Source: Sporosarcina sp. ACRSM
Lineage (GTDB): Bacteria > Bacillota > Bacilli > Bacillales_A > Planococcaceae
Direction of reading: 5' to 3'
Assembly (NCBI RefSeq): GCF_022346545.1
Contig: NZ_JAKRNU010000015.1
Span: forward strand, 1-64,000
DNA: 64,000 nt
Made by a program: the position numbers and the translations under genes. The notes under the pieces are model-generated. The model searched no databases and was not told the origin of the DNA. It saw only the letters and a list, made by a program, of their open reading frames with translations. Shown here piece by piece: positions 54,685 to 64,000 of the stretch (its first letter is position 1; the number at the start of each line of letters is the position of its first letter).

Positions 54685-54749
54685 AGTTTGAAAAAGAAAA
54701 GCGCAAGTGACAGTAGCTAGCGCCTTTAGAAAAAGGCAGGTGCAGAGAA

Positions 54750-55295
54750 ATGGATGTTTTACACCGATGTAAAGCTCAATTGGAACAGTTGTTGGCAGAA
54801 ATGGCTGAAAAGACCAATCTAGAACCGGGTTCGCTCTTTGTCGTCGGCTGTTCCACTTCTGAAATCGCGGGTAGCCGCATCGGCACTGCGGGAGCAATTG
54901 AAATCGGCGAAATGCTGTTCGAACCTTTAACGGAATTTGCCAAGAAACATCAATTGTTTCTTGCATTCCAAGGCTGCGAACATATCAATCGGGCATTGAC
55001 AATTGAACGCAAGGCAGCTGAAAAATTTAAGCTTGACCCGGTTTCGGTCATTCCGGTCGCGCATGCGGGCGGTTCGATGTCGGCCTATGCGTATCGTCAT
55101 ATGGAAGATCCAATTGTAGTGGAAGAAATCCGAGCTTCTGCGGGAATCGATATCGGTCAGACATTGATCGGTATGCATCTTAAACCGGTTGCAGTCCCGC
55201 TCCGGACAAGCGTCGGAAAAATCGGTGATGCGATTGTGACCGTGGCAACGACGCGGCCGAAGTTAATCGGAGGAACAAGAGCAATTTACGAATAA
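54750..55295 (+). CDS. ywlG: TIGR01440/UPF0340 family protein YwlG
   Basis: A 181-residue soluble protein; FVVGCSTSEIAGSRIGTAG, LFLAFQGCEHINRALTIER and VIPVAHAGGSMSAYAYRHM are the conserved blocks. Function unknown. Between rpiB and glyA as in Bacillus. Ribosome site GGCAGGTGCAGAGAA. Confidence 0.92.
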   Translation: MDVLHRCKAQLEQLLAEMAEKTNLEPGSLFVVGCSTSEIAGSRIGTAGAIEIGEMLFEPLTEFAKKHQLFLAFQGCEHINRALTIERKAAEKFKLDPVSVIPVAHAGGSMSAYAYRHMEDPIVVEEIRASAGIDIGQTLIGMHLKPVAVPLRTSVGKIGDAIVTVATTRPKLIGGTRAIYE

Positions 55296-55319
55296 CAGTG
55301 TAGTCAACCTAGAACATCC

Positions 55320-55491
55320 GGTGCCAGTTACTGACACAAAAGGAAGGCATTCTAAGTTCGTCGCCTCTTGAAAGTGCCTTAATTTCTGTAAAGCATGCAG
55401 CAATTAAGGCCAATCGAACCCTTTGCTGTTCGAATGGCAACGAATGCATGACCAACGTCCTGTTGGCCTAATTGTGGCAGTAACTGGCACC
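55320..55491. repeat. D-type inverted repeat holding a reversed B element
   Basis: Arms GGTGCCAGTTACTGACACAA and TTGTGGCAGTAACTGGCACC match in 19 of 20 positions as an inverted repeat. Between them lies a reversed B element (about 55340-55471) with GGCATTCTAAGTTCG, GTGCCTTAATTTCTG, GAACCCTTTGCTGTTCGAAT and CAACGAATGCATGACC. It occupies most of the ywlG-glyA gap. Confidence 0.8.
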
Positions 55492-55522
55492 GAAATAATA
55501 GATGAAGAAGGGGAATGAGAAC

Positions 55523-56764
55523 ATGGATTTAAACAATGTAAAACGTGATGATGCAGCAGTATACGAAGCGATTATGGCGGAGAAAAAGCGTCAACAATCC
55601 AACATTGAACTAATTGCATCCGAAAACTTCGTAACGGAAGCGGTCATGGAAGCACAAGGCTCTTATTTAACAAATAAGTATGCTGAAGGTTATCCGGGCA
55701 AACGCTATTACGGCGGTTGTGAACATGTCGATGTCGTGGAAAATATCGCTCGTGACCGTCTAAAAGAAATTTTCGGTGCAGAATATGCAAACGTTCAACC
55801 ACACTCAGGTGCACAAGCGAATATGGCTGTCTATTTCGCTGTACTAGAGCCAGGCGATACAGTACTCGGTATGAATCTATCACACGGCGGTCACTTGACG
55901 CATGGTAGCCCGGTGAACTTCTCCGGTGAATTGTATAACTTTGTTGAATATGGTGTCGGTAAAGAAGACGAACTGATCGACTATGAAGATGTCCGTCAAA
56001 AAGCGCTTGAGCATAAGCCTAAAATGATCGTAGCTGGCGCGAGTGCTTACCCTCGTGAAATCGACTTTGCGAAATTCCGTGAAATTGCAGATGAAGTTGG
56101 TGCCTACTTATTTGTAGACATGGCTCATATCGCAGGTCTTGTTGCAGTAGGCGAACATCCGAATCCAGTGCCGCACGCACACTTCGTTACGTCAACGACG
56201 CATAAAACATTAAGAGGTCCACGTGGAGGACTTATTCTTTCTTCAGAAGAATTCGGTCGGAAACTAGACAAATCCATTTTCCCTGGTGTTCAAGGCGGCC
56301 CGCTTATGCACGTGATCGCTGCAAAAGCAGTTGCATTTGGTGAAGCGCAAAAGCCAGAATTCAAAACGTATATCCAACAAGTGAAAAAGAATGCAAAAAC
56401 ACTTGCAGAAGCACTTATCGCAGAAGGTGTTGATATCGTCTCAGGCGGTACAGATAACCATCTCGTATTAGTGAACCTACGCTCACTTGGTATTACAGGA
56501 AAAATCGCAGAACATGCATTAGACGAAGTTGGTATCACTGCAAATAAAAACACAATTCCTTACGATACAGAAAGCCCATTCGTAACATCCGGTATCCGTC
56601 TTGGTACACCGGCAGTGACGACGCGCGGTTTCAAAGAAGAAGAAATGAAGGAAATCGCATCCATCATGGCAAGCGTTCTGAAAAACCCTGAAGACGAAGC
56701 CGTGAAAAAAGAAGCACAACAACGCGTTGCAGCATTGACGGACAAGTTCCCGCTCTACGCATAA
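55523..56764 (+). CDS. glyA: Serine hydroxymethyltransferase
   Basis: PLP enzyme interconverting serine and glycine with tetrahydrofolate. 413 residues; Schiff-base Lys near 227 in [32 protein letters not shown] near the start, and [19 protein letters not shown] chosen after GAAGGGGAATGAGAAC; an ATG seven codons earlier precedes that site. Confidence 0.97.
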   Translation: MDLNNVKRDDAAVYEAIMAEKKRQQSNIELIASENFVTEAVMEAQGSYLTNKYAEGYPGKRYYGGCEHVDVVENIARDRLKEIFGAEYANVQPHSGAQANMAVYFAVLEPGDTVLGMNLSHGGHLTHGSPVNFSGELYNFVEYGVGKEDELIDYEDVRQKALEHKPKMIVAGASAYPREIDFAKFREIADEVGAYLFVDMAHIAGLVAVGEHPNPVPHAHFVTSTTHKTLRGPRGGLILSSEEFGRKLDKSIFPGVQGGPLMHVIAAKAVAFGEAQKPEFKTYIQQVKKNAKTLAEALIAEGVDIVSGGTDNHLVLVNLRSLGITGKIAEHALDEVGITANKNTIPYDTESPFVTSGIRLGTPAVTTRGFKEEEMKEIASIMASVLKNPEDEAVKKEAQQRVAALTDKFPLYA

Positions 56765-56771
56765 TATATCT

Positions 56772-56814
56772 GACACAACAAGCCGCCATCCTAGACAGAT
56801 AGCGGCTTGTTGTG
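56772..56814 (+). terminator. Hairpin after glyA, probable terminator
   Basis: ACACAACAAGCCGC and GCGGCTTGTTGTG pair over 13 bases around a 15-base loop; the U-tract is short. Confidence 0.65.
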
Positions 56815-56820
56815 CATGTT

Positions 56821-56895
56821 TAGCGCTCAAATCATCACCCAGGTGATCAATCAACGCGCCAAGCGCTCAAACCATCACCACAAAAGCTCAATCAC
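56821..56895 (+). repeat. Short GCTCAAA repeat array
   Basis: Four cores (GCGCTCAAA, GTGATCAAT, GCGCTCAAA, AAGCTCAAT) at about 20-base spacing in + orientation between glyA and upp. Confidence 0.7.
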
Positions 56896-56969
56896 CACCG
56901 ATTGAAATCGACCGACTATTTGAAAAGAAGGAAAACGTTTAGCTTGCAGATGTCCATATAGTCCGTTTC

Positions 56970-56978
56970 TGCTATAAT
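56970..56978 (+). promoter_or_regulatory. Extended -10 promoter of upp
   Basis: TGCTATAAT, an extended -10 element, 32 bases before the upp start; only a weak -35 (TGTCCA) lies upstream. Confidence 0.6.
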
Positions 56979-56980
56979 AA

Positions 56981-57640
<660 letters not shown>

Positions 57641-57659
57641 TGTGGAAGGCGTGAACGTT

Positions 57660-58781
57660 TTGACAAAGAAATGGAAAGTGATGACGATTTTCGGCACGCG
57701 GCCCGAAGCCATCAAAATGGCGCCGCTCGTACTGGAATTGCAAAAGCATGCGGATGATATAGAGTCGATTGTAACGGTAACGGCTCAACACCGACAAATG
57801 CTTGACCAAGTACTCGGAACATTCGGCATCACGCCCGACTACGATCTCAATATTATGAAGGATCGGCAAACGCTCGTCGATGTCGCGACGCGCGGACTGG
57901 AAGGACTCGATCGAATCATGAAGGAAGCGGAACCCGACATCGTGCTCGTTCACGGAGATACGGCGACGACTTTCATCGGAAGTCTCGCGGCATTTTACAA
58001 CCGGATTGCGGTCGGTCATGTGGAAGCGGGGCTCCGTACATGGGACAAATACTCCCCATATCCGGAGGAGATGAACCGCCAATTGACTGGGGTGCTCGCG
58101 GATCTTCATTTTTCACCGACCGAAAAATCGGCACGTAACTTATTGGACGAAGGGAAACCGAAAGAGCGCATCTACATTACAGGTAACACGGCAATCGATG
58201 CACTCCGGACGACGGTGCTCGAAGAATATTCACATCCTGTTCTCGATAAAATCGGAACGGATCGGCTGATTTTATTGACAGCACATCGCAGGGAAAACCT
58301 CGGTGATCCGATGCGCAATATGTTCCGTGCCATCAACAGGTTGCTGGAAAAGCATGATGACGTCCAAATCATCTACCCTGTGCATATGAACCCGGCAGTC
58401 CGTGAAGTCGCTGACGAACTTCTTGGAGGCAACGATCGCGTACATCTGATCGAACCGCTTGAAGTGGTCGATTTCCACAACTTTGCCGCACGCGCCCACA
58501 TTATTTTGACCGATTCCGGCGGTATCCAAGAAGAAGCACCGTCACTTGGGAAGCCGGTGATCGTTTTGCGCGATACAACCGAGCGACCTGAAGGGATCGA
58601 AGCCGGCACATTGAAACTCGCGGGAACGGATGAGGAGACGATTTTCGAATTGACAGACACGCTCCTTTCCGACAAAGACGAATACACAAAAATGGCCCAA
58701 GCATCGAACCCGTACGGCGACGGACACGCTTCCGAACGAATCGTCGAAGCGTTGAAAGAATACTTAACTTCTATACAATAA
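57660..58781 (+). CDS. mnaA: UDP-N-acetylglucosamine 2-epimerase (non-hydrolysing)
   Basis: Makes UDP-ManNAc for teichoic acid linkage units or other envelope glycans. 373 residues: MTIFGTRPEAIKMAPL at the N terminus, HVEAGLRT, LLTAHRRENLG, TDSGGIQEEAPSLGKPV and RDTTERPEG. TTG start, about nine bases after GGAAGG and 20 bases after upp; a GTG three codons upstream is possible. Confidence 0.93.
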   Translation: MTKKWKVMTIFGTRPEAIKMAPLVLELQKHADDIESIVTVTAQHRQMLDQVLGTFGITPDYDLNIMKDRQTLVDVATRGLEGLDRIMKEAEPDIVLVHGDTATTFIGSLAAFYNRIAVGHVEAGLRTWDKYSPYPEEMNRQLTGVLADLHFSPTEKSARNLLDEGKPKERIYITGNTAIDALRTTVLEEYSHPVLDKIGTDRLILLTAHRRENLGDPMRNMFRAINRLLEKHDDVQIIYPVHMNPAVREVADELLGGNDRVHLIEPLEVVDFHNFAARAHIILTDSGGIQEEAPSLGKPVIVLRDTTERPEGIEAGTLKLAGTDEETIFELTDTLLSDKDEYTKMAQASNPYGDGHASERIVEALKEYLTSIQ

Positions 58782-58790
58782 AAGCATCCA

Positions 58791-58820
58791 CAAGCGGCCG
58801 GTAAATCCGGTCGCTTTTTC
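58791..58820 (+). terminator. Terminator of upp-mnaA
   Basis: AGCGGCCGG with CCGGTCGCT around TAAAT, then TTTTTC. Confidence 0.88.
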
Positions 58821-58912
58821 TACTAAGGGAAACCCCTAGAACAAGCCATCCCCTCAATTTTGTCGATTGTTTGACAAAACGAACACTTTGTGAAGAATTT
58901 CACGGGAATCAA

Positions 58913-58941
58913 TTGACATCAAAATATGCCTATTGTATGCT
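58913..58941 (+). promoter_or_regulatory. Sigma-A promoter upstream of the atp operon
   Basis: TTGACA, 17-base spacer, TATGCT. It would give a leader of about 450 bases before atpI. A second TATAAT lies at 59119 without a clear -35. Confidence 0.65.
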
Positions 58942-58944
58942 TAC

Positions 58945-59400
58945 AAAGGGTAAGAATGATAGGGGTTTTTCATATACATGCAACAGAGTTGCATGGCGAA
59001 ATGATGAACGCTTGCTATCACGACTGCCTAACCATGTCGGAATTGCGCGAGAATTGCTTCTGGATTGTCAATAGGTAAGAAGTACTTTCTGTAAATCGCC
59101 TCTACTTCGACAAAAATGTATAATTTCTAGGTTCTATCCTTTTCGGAGTCTTTGCCTACAGGAAAAGCGGAAGTAAACCGGAACCGGGGGATACTTTTGG
59201 TAGAAGTCATAACTCAGTCTTATGGCAATCTCCATATACCCATGGAATTTTCGGAAACTGACGACTGGACAAGTAACAGGCTGGACGGCGGAACGGGAAC
59301 CACCCCGCTTTTCCTTTTGAATTGCTTGCGCATGACCTTTCAGAAGGCATTGCAGCAATGCTCCATACTATCCAAAAAACAAGAATCAGGAGAATAACCG
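58945..59400 (+). other. Long leader of the atp operon with possible RNA structure
   Basis: No convincing gene. An ATGCAAC/GTTGCAT hairpin lies at 58977-58993. GGAAAAGCGG (59161-59170) can pair with CCGCTTTTCC (about 59307-59316), closing a domain of some 155 bases; the right arm ends in TTTTCCTTTTG. Open frames here are short and lack family resemblance. Confidence 0.4.
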
Positions 59401-59403
59401 ATC

Positions 59404-60793
<1,390 letters not shown>

Positions 60794-60811
60794 TTATGAA
60801 GAACTAAGTAC

Positions 60812-60850
60812 AAAATGGCGAAGAGCGCAGTAAGAGGTCCTTCGCCATTC
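60812..60850 (+). terminator. Intercistronic hairpin between atpE and atpF
   Basis: AATGGCGAAG and CTTCGCCATT pair perfectly around a 16-base loop; followed by CCTTTATG rather than a long U-tract, so more likely a partial terminator or mRNA-stability hairpin that favours high c-subunit expression. Confidence 0.65.
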
Positions 60851-60941
60851 CTTTATGTAGAGAAATTTATGAATTGCAAAAAGAAATGCATTCCAATTTT
60901 CAAATAAAAAGGTAGAAGCACTTGAAGGGAGTGAAACAATC

Positions 60942-61493
60942 GTGTTTATGGATACCTTCATCCACGTAGCGGACCATGCTACTGTAGGATTTTTAGCAGA
61001 TTTAAACAACAGACTGAACCTCGGTGATATCATCGTCACAGTCGTATTTTTCACGATACTCATGCTTCTTTTGAAAAAATTTGCATGGGGACCACTTATG
61101 GGTGTCATGGATCAACGCGCTGAGTTGATCGCGAATGAGATCGATGCGGCTGAAAAAAGTCGTCTAGAATCACAAAAACTTCTTGAAGAACAGCGTCAAT
61201 TGTTAAAAGAAGCGCGTGATAACGCACAAGAGATTGTTGAAAACGCCCGCAGACAAGGGGAAACACAGCGTGAAGAATTGATCACAGCTGCGCGTGCAGA
61301 AGTGGGCCGCATGAAAGAAGCGGCTGCAGTCGAAATCGCAACTGAAAAGGACAAAGCCATTGCGGCAGTCCGCGAAGAATTCGTATCACTATCCATCCTT
61401 GCAGCGTCTAAAGTACTCGGGAAAGAAATTTCCGAAGAGGATAACCGCGCATTGATCGAAGAAACGATTGTGAAGGCAGGCGAAGGCCGATGA
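60942..61493 (+). CDS. atpF: ATP synthase F0 subunit b
   Basis: Peripheral stalk, 183 residues: N-terminal membrane helix (about 28-48), then a long charged coiled coil rich in Glu, Arg and Lys. GTG start seven bases after GAAGGGAGTGA. Stop overlaps atpH by four bases. Confidence 0.95.
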   Translation: MFMDTFIHVADHATVGFLADLNNRLNLGDIIVTVVFFTILMLLLKKFAWGPLMGVMDQRAELIANEIDAAEKSRLESQKLLEEQRQLLKEARDNAQEIVENARRQGETQREELITAARAEVGRMKEAAAVEIATEKDKAIAAVREEFVSLSILAASKVLGKEISEEDNRALIEETIVKAGEGR

Positions 61494-62029
61494 GCCAATC
61501 GGTAGCGGCACAACGCTATGCCCTCGCATTGTTTGAATTGGCACAAAAAAATGGACAGACCGGACCAGTTCTGGAAGATCTACAAGAACTGAAAAAGGCT
61601 TTCCAAGACAATGAACAACTCGGGCAATTGCTTGAATCTCCGAGATTATCCGTAACGAAAAAGAAAGAACTGCTTACAGACCTATTTAAAGGAGCCAACC
61701 CGCTCATTTTGAATACGCTGTCCGTCCTGATCGACAGGAAGCGCATAGATGAGGTTGTTCACCTTGTCGATGAGTTTAACGCATATGCAAATGATGCAGC
61801 AGGCGTCGCTGAAGCGAAAGTGTACTCTACACGTCCGTTAACAGACGTTGAGAACCAATCCATTTCCACTGCGTTCGCACGGAAAGTCGGTAAACAGTCT
61901 TTACGAATTGACAATATCATCGATCCGAATCTGATCGGGGGCGTCCGTCTCCAAATCGGTAACCGCATTTATGACAGCAGCGTGAGCGCGAAGCTCGAGC
62001 GTCTGAAACGGGATCTCATCGGATCATAA
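61490..62029 (+). CDS. atpH: ATP synthase F1 subunit delta
   Basis: Links the peripheral stalk to F1. 179 residues; VAAQRYALALFELAQKNGQ at the start and DPNLIGGVRLQIGNRIYDSSVSAKLERL at the end are family blocks. Confidence 0.95.
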   Translation: MSQSVAAQRYALALFELAQKNGQTGPVLEDLQELKKAFQDNEQLGQLLESPRLSVTKKKELLTDLFKGANPLILNTLSVLIDRKRIDEVVHLVDEFNAYANDAAGVAEAKVYSTRPLTDVENQSISTAFARKVGKQSLRIDNIIDPNLIGGVRLQIGNRIYDSSVSAKLERLKRDLIGS

Positions 62030-62042
62030 ATCTGAAATTTGA

Positions 62043-63563
<1,521 letters not shown>

Positions 63564-63610
63564 GCAATAAAACAGTTGGACAACAACAGTCCGACGATGT
63601 TCGATCAAAA

Positions 63611-63665
63611 GAGGGATGTTTGAAAAGAAAGAAGAACGCAACGACAATCTTTTCGGACATCCTCT
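63611..63665 (+). other. Intercistronic hairpin between atpA and atpG
   Basis: AGAGGGATGT-TT-GAAAAG pairs with CTTTTC-GG-ACATCCTCT (small internal loop) around about 20 bases. No U-tract, so it is a candidate mRNA processing or stability element. Confidence 0.5.
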
Positions 63666-63677
63666 AAAAAACGATAA

Positions 63678-64000
<323 letters not shown>

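Noticed and set aside
59152..59397. 81-codon gene before atpI
   Set aside because: No ribosome site, no family resemblance, and it lies in the putative structured leader.

Overview
The window looks like a chromosomal segment of an endospore-forming member of the Bacillales, most likely a Sporosarcina-like Planococcaceae. The basis is gene content and order: long runs follow the Bacillus subtilis ywd-ywf-ywg-ywh-ywi and ywj-ywl-upp-atp region. Sporulation and germination genes are present (gerQ, cwlJ, rsfA, spo0F, spoIIR), as are bacillithiol and coproheme-pathway genes. Codon and base use are moderate in GC. The genus is an inference from general resemblance; no database search was possible. 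Most genes lie on the + strand, which is probably the leading strand.

Layout. 1-4.2 kb, mostly minus strand: a YjiH-type membrane protein, bacillithiol deacetylase bshB2 with yojF, and pdxK. 4.4-6.8 kb: a DUF4230 protein, ung, a 57-residue Cys-rich protein, ywdI and ywdK. 6.9-8.7 kb, minus: cwlJ-gerQ (germination) and the coproheme decarboxylase gene. 9-14.7 kb: pta, lipL, rsfA (minus), ywfO, ywgA, a tautomerase (minus) and ywhD. 14.7-15.2 kb: a candidate non-coding RNA and a repeat array. 15.2-17.3 kb, minus: penicillin-binding protein pbpG. 17.5-19.6 kb: ywiB-argS. 20.1-27.6 kb: a ten-gene B12 salvage operon with almost every stop and start overlapping. 28.4-35.9 kb: a fatty-acid degradation cluster (fadF, thiolase, hydroxyacyl-CoA dehydrogenase, two acyl-CoA dehydrogenases, TetR regulator). 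36.1-46.2 kb: rpoE, pyrG with a CTP-sensing attenuator, ywjG (minus), spo0F, fbaA, transaldolase, murAB, glpX, rho. 46.8-58.8 kb: rpmE, tdk, prfA, prmC, spoIIR, tsaC/sua5, mntP, ywlE, a chemoreceptor, rpiB, ywlG, glyA, upp, mnaA. 59.4 kb to the end: atpIBEFHA and the start of atpG.

The B12 operon is a coherent salvage route. CbiZ opens incoming corrinoids to cobyric acid. CbiB and a CobD-CobU fusion make GDP-cobinamide. CobS, CobC, CblT and CblS supply and join alpha-ribazole, and a PduO-type enzyme adenosylates cobalt. It includes a CbiP-like protein whose glutaminase domain is missing while its C-terminal tail seems retained.

The most unusual content is between genes. Eight intergenic arrays of 20-21-nt-period repeats (cores GCTCAAA, GCAATCAAAC and GCTGATA) all read in the same direction on the + strand. 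Separately, at least four families of hairpin-rich dispersed elements (here called A, B, C and D) occur. Copies of B lie nested inside A, C and D, which points to B being, or having been, mobile.
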